Source: Grimontia marina
GTDB taxonomy: Bacteria; Pseudomonadota; Gammaproteobacteria; Enterobacterales; Vibrionaceae
Assembly: GCF_900060185.1 (NCBI RefSeq)
Contig: NZ_FIZY01000031.1
Location: 1 to 64,000 of the forward strand
DNA: 64,000 nucleotides
Direction of reading: 5' to 3'
The position numbers and the translations under genes were made by a program. Shown here piece by piece: positions 1 through 11,300 of the stretch. The number at the start of each line of letters is the position of its first letter. Within the stretch, counting starts at the first letter, position 1. The notes beneath the pieces were generated by a model. It did no database searches, was not told the DNA's origin, and saw only the letters and a program-made list of their open reading frames with translations.

Positions 1-95
1 GCCACGAGGTATCGGTGCTATGATGGCCATCACTCAGTCCTTTTGTCGGTATGTTTCGGTTTGGCGATTGATCAGATCGCACAAAGCGGACTGAG
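1..95 (+). other. Possible 3' end of an upstream gene with an inverted repeat
   Basis: The frame starting at base 2 stays open for 30 codons and stops with TGA at 92-94, so it may be the end of a gene lying outside the window; I do not recognise the peptide. Bases 33-40 and 88-95 form an 8-bp perfect inverted repeat (CTCAGTCC/GGACTGAG), extended by a partly paired T/A stretch and followed by TTTCTCTT. The 47-base loop is long for an intrinsic terminator, so a terminator role is only a guess. Confidence 0.2.
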
Positions 96-175
96 TTTCT
101 CTTATCTTTGAGATCTACTATTAGGAACAGCTATTTAGTAAGTATAAATTCTATATAAATAAAGAATGCCTTGAT

Positions 176-811
176 GTGAGCTTACAAGGAGATCTGGGAA
201 TATCATGTGGTATTAGATCAAGAAGTGTGCTGATCAACTTCTTTCATGAAATACACGATCGAGAATGTGATTTGGAAATGTGTTTTTCTGATGATAGAAA
301 GATACAAACGTACGAGATGATCTATAAAAGATATTTCACAAAAAATACTGAAGTAATAAATTATTTAGAACTTACATTATCGTCAAACCAAATGGTTAGA
401 TGCGATGAATTCGATAAGTTGAATATTGAAAATATACCATTTGAACACACCTTGGGAAGAAAGAGAGATTTACAATATATCAATTACTTAGAGGCTAATC
501 CACTCTATAAAAAGGTGAGGTATATCACCGACGGTAAATTCTATGCAGTGATAGGTGAGTCAGAATCATGTTGTGAGATCCTAGATCTATCTTCCCCCAC
601 CGTTGAAGGTTTCTCATGGGCTATAAAAGCAACAATGGCTTTCAGTTCTTATTACAAAGTATTAGTTAGAAAAGAACATTTTAAAACAATAACTTCCTTA
701 ACAAATAGCACAGTATTTTATTCAAAACCAATTAATCTTCTGCTCGGTTTTTATACAAATAAAGATATTGATACCCAAAATTTATGGGTGGGAAGAATAG
801 ATAGAAGATAA
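176..811 (+). CDS. Unknown AT-rich protein upstream of the NRPS genes
   Basis: I do not recognise this 211-residue protein. It starts at a GTG with no clear Shine-Dalgarno; the frame is open back to a TAG at 122-124 but holds no better start, so the N terminus may be decayed or start unusually. It has no signal peptide, membrane segment or obvious catalytic motif, and contains a Cys pair (ESESCCEIL) at about residues 129-137. Base composition is strongly AT-rich, like the first 2 kb of the next gene and unlike the core genes downstream. It ends 30 bases before the first NRPS gene on the same strand, so it may be co-transcribed, but a role in the peptide pathway is inference only. Confidence 0.55.
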   Translation: MSLQGDLGISCGIRSRSVLINFFHEIHDRECDLEMCFSDDRKIQTYEMIYKRYFTKNTEVINYLELTLSSNQMVRCDEFDKLNIENIPFEHTLGRKRDLQYINYLEANPLYKKVRYITDGKFYAVIGESESCCEILDLSSPTVEGFSWAIKATMAFSSYYKVLVRKEHFKTITSLTNSTVFYSKPINLLLGFYTNKDIDTQNLWVGRIDRR

Positions 812-841
812 AAATAAAATTACATAAATCTGAGGTTTAAA

Positions 842-3800
842 ATGAATGGATTACACTTCTATGAAGGAGAAGGTAAAACTTTTCTTTCCCATGATGACAT
901 TGAATTTTTTTCATCTAAAATTGCGGTAGAATTATCCAGAAAAATAAAGAAAGGCGAAACTGCTGTATTAATTTATCCAGCAGGTGTTGATTTTGTGCTG
1001 TCATTTTTGGCATGTGTAAAAGCTGGTATCATTGCAGTGCCTATTAACCCACCTAGAAAAAACCAAAAAATAAATCGATTTTCCTCGATTTATAAAGATT
1101 CATCTGCAAAATTTGTTTTGACAACGTCAGAAATGAGTAGCATTTATCGAAAAATATTGAAAGAAGGGGAAGGCGTTAAAGATAATCAGTCTTTCATCGA
1201 TACAGATACGTTGATAAATAATACAACATCATTAGATAGTGATTACCATCTTACATTTATCGATGCCATTAAAAAATATTCAAACAATGTGGCTTACCTG
1301 CAATACACGTCCGGTTCGACAGGTGATCCTAAAGGTGTGTGTGTTACCTATCATAACCTGAGAGAAAATATAGAAGGCTTACACAATGCTGTTGGCAGAG
1401 AAAGTCGCCCCTTCAATTGGATCCCACATTTCCATGATATGGGTTTGGTTGCGGGTATTTGTATAGGTATTTATGCGAAACTGGATTTTGCTCTACTCTC
1501 TCCCACCGAATTTGTTGCTCATCCGGCTCGTTGGCTAAGAATTATTTCGGAATTCAAAGCGACATGGACATTACAACCTAACTTTGCATTTCAGCATTGT
1601 CTCAGCAACGTGGATGAGAACGCGCTGTCTGATATTGATCTGAGCTCGTGGAAAGTGGCATCGAATGGAGCTGAGCCTGTTGACTATCTGCTACTTGAAG
1701 AATTCACTAAACGATATCAGAAACTGGGTTTTAAGGCTTCAACGCATAGACCTTGTTATGGGTTGGCAGAAGCCACATTAGCAGTATCACATTCACTTCA
1801 GCGGAATGATGTCCGGCATTTTTATGTGGATAAAACAGAACTCAAAAATAATATGGCGGTTGTAGCGGATACTGAAAATGGTCAGCCATTGGTCAGCTGT
1901 GGTCCGCCAATAAAAAAACATAGAGTTGAAATTGTTGACCCAACAACCTTTGAAAAGTGCGGTGAAAGAGAAGTAGGAGAAATCTGGTTTTCTGGAGCCA
2001 GCGTAGCGGCAGGTTATTGGAGAAATGATGCAGCGACACAAGAAACATTTCGTGCGTCAACAAAAGATGAACCACAAACCCATTTCATGCGAACTGGCGA
2101 TCTTGGGTTTATGCATGAAGGTGAACTGTATGTCTGCGGACGCATCAAAGACATGCTTATTATCAGAGGGCAAAATTTCTATCCACAAGATTTAGAGCAA
2201 ATAGCGAGTCGCAGTCACCCAGATCTTGTCGCCGGTCATTGTGCCGCATTTGGTATGGATATTCATGACCGCGAAGGTGTTGTGATTGTTTTGGAGGTTA
2301 AACGAACCGCCCTCAGACGTCTGGATGCGAAGGCGGTATTCAAGTGTATCGTAGAGTCAATATCAGATGCATTTGAAATCAGCCTCCACGACGTGGTGTT
2401 GATCAAGCCAGCAAGAATACTTAAAACATCCAGTGGAAAAATACAGCGTTCGGCCAATAAACGTGCCTACACCAATGGTGAGTTTGATCCCATTGCATCG
2501 TTATCTGATGAGAAAGCTAAACAAGAGCTCCAAGAACACAAAACAGATAGTGAAGCGATATTGTGTGCAATGGTCGAGGATGTCCTATCGATTCCTCACG
2601 TCAGTGTGAATGATGATTTCTTTCAGCTTGGTGGTGATTCAATTTCGGCAATTACGCTCATCACAAAAGTCCGGGAAAAACTCGGTGTCGACATATCGCT
2701 GGAAACCCTCTTTGAAAAACCCACCGTAAAAGCATTGATGTCTGCCAAGCATTCGGAAGCCGCGGCGACTGTTTCACTGACCGCAGAGCCTGCTCAGCAA
2801 CACCAAACTTTCCCACTGAATGACATCCAATACGCTTACTGGGTAGGGCAGCAAGACAGCCAACAACTGGGCGGCAATGCCACTGGCGGGGTGGTTGAAT
2901 TACCGCTGAATGACGAGATAGACGAAGACCGTCTGACAGCCACGCTGTCACGCCTGTATGCCCGCCATGGGATGCTGCGGGTGCAGTTCAACGACAATGG
3001 CGAACAACAGATAGCCCCGTTCAACGGGTACACGTTACCGACTCTCGACCTGAACAATGACGATACCGGAGTGTGTGAGGAGAAGCTGGCCCATTGTCGC
3101 GACCTTCGCCGCCTGCGTGACACAGACAACCACCTCATCCGTTTTCATCTGGTGAAACTGCCCGATGGCGAACGTCGCCTGTTTATCTACTACAACGCCC
3201 TGGCGGCGGATGCATCCAGCCTGATATTGCTGGTCAACGAGATGAAAACCCTCTACCAGCATCCCGAGACCGAGTTAGCGACACTGAGCCTGAGTTTCCG
3301 TGACTACGTGCTGGCCGAGAAAGCCTACCGGGGGCACCCGGCGTACCAGCGCGCAGAGGCCTACTGGCAAGCCAGACTGGAGACCCTGCCTGCAGCGCCG
3401 CAACTGCCGCTGCGTACCCAGCCTTCACAGTTAGAGAACACCGACTTTGGCCGTCATGACGCCGTCTTGCCGCCCGCGGAGTGGTCGGCCATACAAGCCA
3501 CCGCCGCCCGCCTGTCCGTGACCCCGACCGTCGTGATAGCCGGGGTGTTATCACGGACATTGGCACTGTGGTCATCGAGTACGCATTTCAGTCTGAACCT
3601 GACCCTGTTCAATCGCCAGCCGTGGCACCCGGAAGTGATGGACATCATCGGCGACTTCACCAGCCTGACCTTGTTGGAAGTGCAAGCTGACAGTGACGAC
3701 TTGTCAGTGTTATGCCCGGCAATCCAACAACAGCTCTTCCGTGACCTGAGCCATATGGCGGTGAGCGGCGTAGAGGTGCTGCGCCAGCTACGTCAGCACC

Positions 3801-6800
3801 GGAGTGAGCCGGACATGCTGATGCCCGTGGTGTTGACCAGTACCCTCGGGTTAGGGGACAGCTACCGTGAGCCCCTGTCATTTTTAGGTGAGAGCTTATA
3901 CAGCCAGAGCCAGACCCCTCAGGTCTGGTTAGATTGTCAGGTGAGCGAAGGGCCGGAAGGCCTGACCCTGGTCTGGGACGCCCTGCATGCCCTGTTCCCA
4001 GAAGGGGTACTGGATGCGATGTTCCACCACTTCACGGCGAGTTTACGTTATCTGGCGGCCACCTCCGCCCCCACCTTACCCGTTTATCAGCCCGACTACC
4101 TGGCGGCCTACAACGCCACCGAGAGCGCGTTGCCCGTGACCCACCTGCACCTGCCGATACTGGCACAGGCCGCGCAGCGTCCGGAGGCGATTGCCGTGGT
4201 CAGTGGAGAGCGGACATTGACCTACCGGGCGCTGGTAAGAGAGGCGACCTATTTAGCCCACCAACTGGATGAGCACGGCGTAACGCCGAACAGTCTGGTG
4301 GGTGTGGTGATGCAAAAAGACTGGGAGCAGGTGGTGGCCGTTCTGGCGGTACTGATGAGCGGTGCGGCCTACCTGCCGATAGACGCCGACCAGCCGCCGG
4401 CAAGGCGGGAGCAACTGTTAACCTCCGGCAAGGTCAGTGTTGCCCTGACCCAGCGTTGCCTGAGCGGGCGGGGGATAGAGACCGCTGGGCCGACCTGGCT
4501 GGTTGTGCGTCCCCTGGCGGACGAGATGGTGGTGAGGCCGTGGACGGATGCCCCCCGCCAGCAACTGGACGACCTGGCGTATGTCATCTTCACCTCAGGC
4601 TCCACCGGCGTCCCGAAAGGGGTGATGATGAACCACCGCGCGGTCTCGAACACCGTGCTGGACATCAACCGCCGTTACGGGGTGACAGAGCGTGATGCGG
4701 TCCTGGGCTTGTCCGCCCTGAACTTTGACTTATCCGTGTGGGATATCTTTGGGGTACTGGCTGCCGGTGGCAGACTGGTGCTGCCTGCCCCGTGCGGACA
4801 ACGCGACCCGGCTCATTGGTGTGAGCAGATGGCAACCCACGGGGTCACCCTGTGGAATACGGTGCCTGCGCTTCAGCAGATGTGGCTGGACTGGTCACAG
4901 GGCCGGTTAGTCGAGGGCGTGGAATTACGGCTGGTGATGCTCAGCGGGGACTGGATCCCCTTAAGTCTGCCCACGCAGTTGGCGGCTCAACACCCGGATG
5001 CCGAGCTGCACAGTCTGGGTGGGGCAACGGAAGCGGCGATTTGGTCAATCAGCTACCCGGTGACCGGGATGGACGCAGGGTGGAGCAGTATTCCATATGG
5101 TATGCCGCTGGCGAACCAACAGATGTATGTACTGGATAGCCAGTTACAACCAAAGCCGACGTGGAGTCTGGGGGATATCTACATTGGCGGGGAAGGACTG
5201 GCTGACGGGTACTGGGCCGACACAGAGCGGACCGACGCACAGTTTATCACTCACCCTGTCAGTGGTGAGCGGTTATACCGGACGGGCGACATGGGGCGGA
5301 TGCACCCGCAAGGTTACATGGTGTTCGAAGGCCGGACAGACAGTCAGGTCAAGGTCCGTGGCCATCGGATAGAGCTGGGTGAGATCAACAGTGTGATAGA
5401 GACGCTGCCACAGGTACAGCAAGCGGTGACGCAGGTGCTGGGCACGGGGGATCAGGCCCGTCTGGCCAGCTTTATTGTGCCGGAAGGGGACAACAGCGGG
5501 AGCCTTGAAGCCGCAGGCAGTCTCAGTCCACTGGCCCGGGCAGCCTATAAACTGTCACAGCCTCAACTGGAGTACTGGGACAACGACACCATCGCACTGA
5601 CGGCGGCCGACCCGGACACCTTGTTTATCCATGTGCCGGGGCAAGCGTGCTTTCCTTTGACCACACCACTGACCCTGACCCAACTGGGCCTGAGTCTGTC
5701 GGGGATACAAGCCCGACCGCAACCCGATGCGGCCTTACCCAAATATGCCTACCCATCAGCCGGCAGCCTGTATCCGGTTCAGTGTTACCTCAGTATTGGC
5801 GACGGGGCTGTCGAAGGGCTGGCAGCGGGACAGTATTACTACCATCCGGTGAACCATACGCTTGAACTGTGTGAACGCGTCGAAGGGCTGCAGGGGATCC
5901 AGCTTCATCTGATAGGCAAACTGGCGGCGATCAAACCGTTGTACGGTGATTTATCCGACACCTTCTGTGCCCTTGAGGCAGGTTACCTGCATGAAGTGTT
6001 GTTGGGGGCGTTGCAAGCTAATGGCCTGAGTTTATCGAAAGTCACTGACGGGGTGTCGACCTTACCCGCCTTGAGTGATCACCCCATGCACCTTGGCAGT
6101 TACCGCCTGACAGAGACGGCTGCCACGGCAACACGAACGGCTTTCCTGCACCGTCAGAGTGTGCGGCAGTTCCTGCCAGACAGCCTGAGTGACGGAGAGT
6201 TGGCCCGCTGTCTGCCTGCGTTGCCTGCGGGGCTGTCACTGCATATCTGGCATGACGGTGATGAAGGCGCATTCGGTGAGGCTTTATCATCGGCGTTGCC
6301 GGGTAACCTTTGGGAAGAAGCCAACGTGGTGTTGGTACTCTGCGGTGAGGCACACCATGAGGCAGGCCGCTGGAGCCAACAGCTGATGCAACAGGCGGCA
6401 CGCTATGACATCGGCTTGTGTCCGGCGGGGATCTCGGACACCGCTGGCCTGAATACCCTGACAGGCTCGCCAGTCCTTCATTGCTTGGTGGGGGGATATG
6501 TGACGCCAGAGACCTATGAACGCTGGCAAGGTGAGCGACTGGACAGCCGTGCACCGGTGACGGTGTTGAAGGAATATGTGGGACAACGTCTGCCGGATTA
6601 TATGGTACCGGACGTGGTCTGTGTGCTGGAGAGTTTACCGCTGACCGCCAATGGGAAACTGGACCGTCAGGCTTTGACAACGCTAGCGGAGACGCAGGCG
6701 TCGGAGAATGATGAGTATGTGGCCCCGACCTCGTTGAGAGAAGAGGTGTTATGTCAGCTGTTTGGTGAGTTGTTGAGTCTTGAGCAGGTGGGCGTCCACG

Positions 6801-8335
6801 ATAACTTCTTCCGTCTTGGGGGCAGCTCGGTGGATGCGGTGAAGCTGCAAAGCCTCATCCGTGAGCGGCTAGGGCAGGAGATGTCCTTGCAGTTGCTGTT
6901 TGAAAACCCGTCTGTTGTTGAGCTTAACGCAGTGCTCATTGACGCCAAGGTACATGATATACCAACGAACTTAATTCCAGATAATTGTCGAGAGATCACA
7001 CCGAGCTTGCTGCCTTTGGTCAGTCTCAGTCAGCGTGAAATTGACAAAGTTTGTAATATCGTTCCCGGCGGTTTGGCGAATATTTCGGATATTTATCCGT
7101 TAACTGCCATGCAAAAAGGTCTGGTGTTCCAACATCAATTGTCCGCTAAAGAGGATCCTTATCTTTTCGAGTTACCATTAAGTTTCAACAGTCAGGCGTC
7201 ACTTGATCGCTTTTTAACGGCGTTGAACCAGCTAGTTGCAAGGCATGATGTTTTACGAACGGTGTTTGTGCTTGAGGATCTGTCTGAACAGGTTCAGGTG
7301 GTGTTGAAACAGAACGAGATAGAGCTGAAGAGCCTGAACTCTCAGTTGTCTTTGGCCCCTGACTTAGCTCAGGGCCCTCTGATTCAGCTTTTTGTCTCTG
7401 ATGATCCGGTTGATAACAAGATTCGAGGCAAGCTAATTTGCCATCACGTGATCATCGATTTTACCGGGCAAAACATTCTTCTGTCGGAACTTCTCCAGCT
7501 TTTGCGTCAGATTGAACTGCCGGATCAAGTCATCCCGTTTCGAAATGTTGTTTGGTTGGAGGAACACACTGATAAACAGCGCGCGGAGACTTATTTCCGA
7601 GAACGCTTGGGAGCAGTCAGTCACGGCACTGTGCCTTACGACGTCGTTGTCTCCAATGTTGATAAGAATCAATTGCACCATGAATCCTATCAGATTTGCC
7701 AAGAAATCACTGAACGCATCAGGTCATGGTGCCGTGAAAATAGTGTCATTCCGGCTGCCTACTTCCACACCGTATTTGGTTTAATGCTCGCCAGACTGAC
7801 TCATCAACATCAAGTGGTATTTGGCACCGTATTGTCTGGCAGAGGCATCGTTGGCAGCTCAACCGTGGATACCATTGGGCCAATGATCAATACCCTTCCA
7901 TTAATGCTTGATTTAGAAAATGTCGCTCCGGCACAACTCGTGAAAAATGTGGCCGATGAACTCGGTCATCTAAGTGATTTTTGCAGATATTCTCTCAAAG
8001 ATGCACAAGCACTGAGTGGTGTGGAAAAGGGAGCCCCTCTTTTCACCGCATTATTTAACTATCGACAAGAGGCCTCCCATACGGTGTTCGCCAATGTAAT
8101 GTCGCAACATGGCGTTGAACTTCTTTCTGGCGCGCAGGATGAATTCAATAATTTCCCGATCACTGTGATTGTTGATGATGATCCTGACGCCACTTTCACC
8201 TTGTCGGCAATCACACACAGTGATATCCCCGTTTCATCGGTTATCACCTACGTAAAAACCTTAGCTGAAGCCTTGATTGACAACCTGTCACCTCACAATG
8301 CGAACCAATCTCGCGTTAACAATGGAGAAGAGTAA
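842..8335 (+). CDS. NRPS: FAAL-ACP-Cy-A(Cys)[Ox]-PCP-C, thiazole-forming loading module
   Basis: A 2497-residue assembly-line enzyme. Residues 1-560 are a fatty acyl-AMP ligase (YTSGSTGDPKG near 155-166, HFHDMGL near 197). A carrier domain follows (LGGDS, Ser600). Residues about 657-1083 are a heterocyclisation domain: it opens with the Cy-type PLNDIQYAYWVG, and the DxxxxDxxS motif reads NALAADASS at 785-793, so the first Asp is Asn. The adenylation domain starts near 1103; mapping its pocket on PheA gives D-L-W-N-M-S-L-I-W, close to the cysteine code. An FMN-dependent nitroreductase-like Ox domain (about 1554-1907) is inserted before the A10 motif NGKLDR, as in thiazole synthetases such as EpoB. 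A PCP (LGGSS, Ser1996) and a C domain with HHVIID at 2201-2206 close the protein. Predicted role: link a fatty acid to Cys and make a thiazole. DNA for residues about 660-2030 is far more GC-rich than both flanks. Confidence 0.93.
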   Translation: MNGLHFYEGEGKTFLSHDDIEFFSSKIAVELSRKIKKGETAVLIYPAGVDFVLSFLACVKAGIIAVPINPPRKNQKINRFSSIYKDSSAKFVLTTSEMSSIYRKILKEGEGVKDNQSFIDTDTLINNTTSLDSDYHLTFIDAIKKYSNNVAYLQYTSGSTGDPKGVCVTYHNLRENIEGLHNAVGRESRPFNWIPHFHDMGLVAGICIGIYAKLDFALLSPTEFVAHPARWLRIISEFKATWTLQPNFAFQHCLSNVDENALSDIDLSSWKVASNGAEPVDYLLLEEFTKRYQKLGFKASTHRPCYGLAEATLAVSHSLQRNDVRHFYVDKTELKNNMAVVADTENGQPLVSCGPPIKKHRVEIVDPTTFEKCGEREVGEIWFSGASVAAGYWRNDAATQETFRASTKDEPQTHFMRTGDLGFMHEGELYVCGRIKDMLIIRGQNFYPQDLEQIASRSHPDLVAGHCAAFGMDIHDREGVVIVLEVKRTALRRLDAKAVFKCIVESISDAFEISLHDVVLIKPARILKTSSGKIQRSANKRAYTNGEFDPIASLSDEKAKQELQEHKTDSEAILCAMVEDVLSIPHVSVNDDFFQLGGDSISAITLITKVREKLGVDISLETLFEKPTVKALMSAKHSEAAATVSLTAEPAQQHQTFPLNDIQYAYWVGQQDSQQLGGNATGGVVELPLNDEIDEDRLTATLSRLYARHGMLRVQFNDNGEQQIAPFNGYTLPTLDLNNDDTGVCEEKLAHCRDLRRLRDTDNHLIRFHLVKLPDGERRLFIYYNALAADASSLILLVNEMKTLYQHPETELATLSLSFRDYVLAEKAYRGHPAYQRAEAYWQARLETLPAAPQLPLRTQPSQLENTDFGRHDAVLPPAEWSAIQATAARLSVTPTVVIAGVLSRTLALWSSSTHFSLNLTLFNRQPWHPEVMDIIGDFTSLTLLEVQADSDDLSVLCPAIQQQLFRDLSHMAVSGVEVLRQLRQHRSEPDMLMPVVLTSTLGLGDSYREPLSFLGESLYSQSQTPQVWLDCQVSEGPEGLTLVWDALHALFPEGVLDAMFHHFTASLRYLAATSAPTLPVYQPDYLAAYNATESALPVTHLHLPILAQAAQRPEAIAVVSGERTLTYRALVREATYLAHQLDEHGVTPNSLVGVVMQKDWEQVVAVLAVLMSGAAYLPIDADQPPARREQLLTSGKVSVALTQRCLSGRGIETAGPTWLVVRPLADEMVVRPWTDAPRQQLDDLAYVIFTSGSTGVPKGVMMNHRAVSNTVLDINRRYGVTERDAVLGLSALNFDLSVWDIFGVLAAGGRLVLPAPCGQRDPAHWCEQMATHGVTLWNTVPALQQMWLDWSQGRLVEGVELRLVMLSGDWIPLSLPTQLAAQHPDAELHSLGGATEAAIWSISYPVTGMDAGWSSIPYGMPLANQQMYVLDSQLQPKPTWSLGDIYIGGEGLADGYWADTERTDAQFITHPVSGERLYRTGDMGRMHPQGYMVFEGRTDSQVKVRGHRIELGEINSVIETLPQVQQAVTQVLGTGDQARLASFIVPEGDNSGSLEAAGSLSPLARAAYKLSQPQLEYWDNDTIALTAADPDTLFIHVPGQACFPLTTPLTLTQLGLSLSGIQARPQPDAALPKYAYPSAGSLYPVQCYLSIGDGAVEGLAAGQYYYHPVNHTLELCERVEGLQGIQLHLIGKLAAIKPLYGDLSDTFCALEAGYLHEVLLGALQANGLSLSKVTDGVSTLPALSDHPMHLGSYRLTETAATATRTAFLHRQSVRQFLPDSLSDGELARCLPALPAGLSLHIWHDGDEGAFGEALSSALPGNLWEEANVVLVLCGEAHHEAGRWSQQLMQQAARYDIGLCPAGISDTAGLNTLTGSPVLHCLVGGYVTPETYERWQGERLDSRAPVTVLKEYVGQRLPDYMVPDVVCVLESLPLTANGKLDRQALTTLAETQASENDEYVAPTSLREEVLCQLFGELLSLEQVGVHDNFFRLGGSSVDAVKLQSLIRERLGQEMSLQLLFENPSVVELNAVLIDAKVHDIPTNLIPDNCREITPSLLPLVSLSQREIDKVCNIVPGGLANISDIYPLTAMQKGLVFQHQLSAKEDPYLFELPLSFNSQASLDRFLTALNQLVARHDVLRTVFVLEDLSEQVQVVLKQNEIELKSLNSQLSLAPDLAQGPLIQLFVSDDPVDNKIRGKLICHHVIIDFTGQNILLSELLQLLRQIELPDQVIPFRNVVWLEEHTDKQRAETYFRERLGAVSHGTVPYDVVVSNVDKNQLHHESYQICQEITERIRSWCRENSVIPAAYFHTVFGLMLARLTHQHQVVFGTVLSGRGIVGSSTVDTIGPMINTLPLMLDLENVAPAQLVKNVADELGHLSDFCRYSLKDAQALSGVEKGAPLFTALFNYRQEASHTVFANVMSQHGVELLSGAQDEFNNFPITVIVDDDPDATFTLSAITHSDIPVSSVITYVKTLAEALIDNLSPHNANQSRVNNGEE

Positions 8336-11300
8336 TGGATTTTCAAAATTTAGATTCAATTACCGACCTTTTAGCATCTTCATTGGATATGCTTCCGAAT
8401 GACGAACGAAATACGCTATTACACACTTTCAATCAAACCGAAACCAATTATCCGCGGGAAAAGACCCTGTCAGAACTGTTTGAAGCACAAGTGGCTCGAA
8501 CGCCTGATAAGATTGCCTTGGTGTTTGAAGACCAGCAACTGACTTATGCTGAACTCAATACCCGCGCCAATCAATTGGCCCATCATCTTTTGGCGACATA
8601 TCAAAACCAACAAGGTTGCGTGCTGCCTGCAGATACGCTGATCGCCCTGTATCTAGATCGCAGTTTGGAGATGGTGATCAGTATCTTGGCTGTGCTGAAA
8701 GCGGGGGCGGCTTATGTGCCGATCTCGCCGGATTATCCTGAGGAGCGGACGCGTTTTATCTTAGAGGATACGCAAGCATTAATGCTGCTGACCCATACGC
8801 CGCTGGTCACTGCGATCTCGCCGTTGATTGAGGTTGCGTCATTGTCTGTGACGGTGATCTGTGCTGATGATCCAGTTCATCAGCAGCAGCCATGGGTTGA
8901 TGTGCTGCGGGCTCGGTGTTCCCAAGATTTAGCCTATGTGATTTATACCTCGGGCACCACAGGACAACCGAAAGGGGTGATGGTGGAACATCAGGCTCTA
9001 TTGGCCTTTTGTTGCCAGCCTAATTATTTCGATCTTAATCGGACACAAAGGATCGCCAGCTTATCGCCCTACGTGTTTGATGGGTTTATTTTCGATTTAA
9101 TGCCAGCACTCATTCACGGCTTTTGTGTGTCTCTTTATCAGAAGGCGGAGATCTTAAACCTGAACGCTTTCTGTGAACGTTTACGTGAAGATCGGATTGA
9201 TACTTTTTTTTTGACGACTGCCTTGTTTAACGAACTGGTCGTACACGGTGACATTAGAAACACACAGATCCAACAAATATTATTTGGTGGCGAGCGCTGT
9301 GACCCAACCAAAATTGAGGCTTTTAAATCGCGCTATCCTGAGGTGTCTCTACGTCATGTCTATGGTCCGACAGAAGCTGTTGTTTTTGCTTCAGTGTGTG
9401 AGCTGAATGATCGAACGGATACGTCCATTGGTGCCTCCCTGAATAATCAGCGTCTTTATGTGATGCAATCCGGAAAATATCTGGCACCACTGGGAGCTGT
9501 GGGTGAGTTGGTCATTGGCGGGGCCAGTCTGGCCCGTGGCTATCTCAACCAACCAGAGCTGACTGCAGATCGGTTTATTGACAACCCTTTTGCCACTGAT
9601 GATGAGATCGCCCGCGGTGAAACACGTTTGTATAGAACCGGTGATTTAGTGTGCTGGCTACCAGATGGTCATCTGGAATATCTGGGCCGTAATGATCAGC
9701 AAGTGAAAATTCGTGGTCACCGGATTGAGCTGGGTGAGATAGCCAGTGTTTTGAGCGATCTTGATGGTGTGTCCCAGGCGGTGGTGATTGATATTGAGCG
9801 TGAGCAGGGCAAGGCTCTGGTGGGGTATGTGGTGGCCTCAGCGACAGAGATCGATGTCGAGCTATTGCGCCGGGCGTTGTCTTCGCAATTACCGGACTAT
9901 ATGGTGCCGTCTGTGCTGATGTGTATTGACGAAGTGCCATTGACCATTAACGGTAAGCTGGATCGTCAGGCGTTGCCTGAACCTGAATGGCAAAGTGAAG
10001 GCAATTATGTCGCGCCGAGTACCGAACTGGAACAAAGCCTGTGTGATGTTTGGCAGTCGATTCTGGGTCTTGAGCGAGTTGGGATAGATGACGAGTTCTT
10101 CCGTCTGGGTGGCGATTCCATCCTGAGTATTCAGGTTGTCAATCGCCTCCGTGAACAGGGACATTGTCTTAATGTGAAAGCAATATATGATCACCCTACC
10201 ATCGCAAGCCTTGCCGAGTACCTTCAACAGGCAAAATCAGAGACCAATATTCTTACGGAACAGGGCCCATTGACCGGTGAGTTTGGATTATTGCCGATTC
10301 AACATTGGTTTATCAATCAGGCACTAACGGCTGAGCATCACTGGAATCAAGCGTTTACGGTTCGTATTCCTGCTGATACGACAACAAAAGCGATACAAAT
10401 GGCCTTAAGTGCGTTGGCAGCCCAACATGATATGTTGCGGGCAACGTTCATGCGTACCGACAACGGATGTGTTCAGGTTTATCAGGCTATCGAAGAATTT
10501 AAACTGCCTGAGTTGTTTGTATCCGACATAACTCTTCATCATGAAGCCGAGGTGCATGCTCTGCTTACTGACTGGCAAAGTCACTTTGACCTAGCGTCAG
10601 GTCCGCTTTGGCAGGCAGGTTTCTTGACAGGGTTCGAAGATGGTGAAGCCAGATTGTTTTTTGCTGCACATCATTTGGTGATTGATGCTGTCTCATGGCG
10701 AATTTTGGCCGATGACTTACGACTGCTTCTGACCGATCAGAGTTTATTAGACAAAGGCAGCAGCTATCGTCAATGGGTGGATGCTGTAAAAACCTATGGT
10801 GATAATAATCCCGATGAAGCTGAGTATTGGCAGTCAAAAATGGCGACATCTACTGAGCATGCATTCCACCCGTTAACTCGATACCGTGTCCAATTGAGTG
10901 AAAGTGAAACCCAGTCACTTTTAGCGGAGGCCAATGAAGGATTCAACACCCGAATAGATGACCTGCTATTGAGTGCTGTGGCGTTGGCCCTGTCAGAGAC
11001 TTTCAACGATCAGATCCCACCAATTTTACTGGAAGGTCATGGTCGGGAAGGGCTTGATGATACGCTCAATGTCAGCCGAACCGTTGGATGGTTCACCGTG
11101 ATGTACCCACACCGTTTAGCTGTGGGTGAAGACATGGCTGAAACCATCGTTATCAACAAAGAGGCATTACGGTCAATTCCTAACAAAGGCATTGGTTTTG
11201 GTGCACTGTCAGAAAACCTGACCGGACATTTGCCTCAGGTCAGTTTTAACTATCTCGGGCAGTTTGGTGGTTCAGATGATAATGCAACATGGACGATCAA

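Noticed and set aside
6042-6680. A 212-codon minus-strand open frame inside the first NRPS gene
   Set aside because: It is antisense to the Ox and A10 region in GC-rich DNA, where long antisense frames are common. Its Pro/His/Ser-rich translation has no family features.
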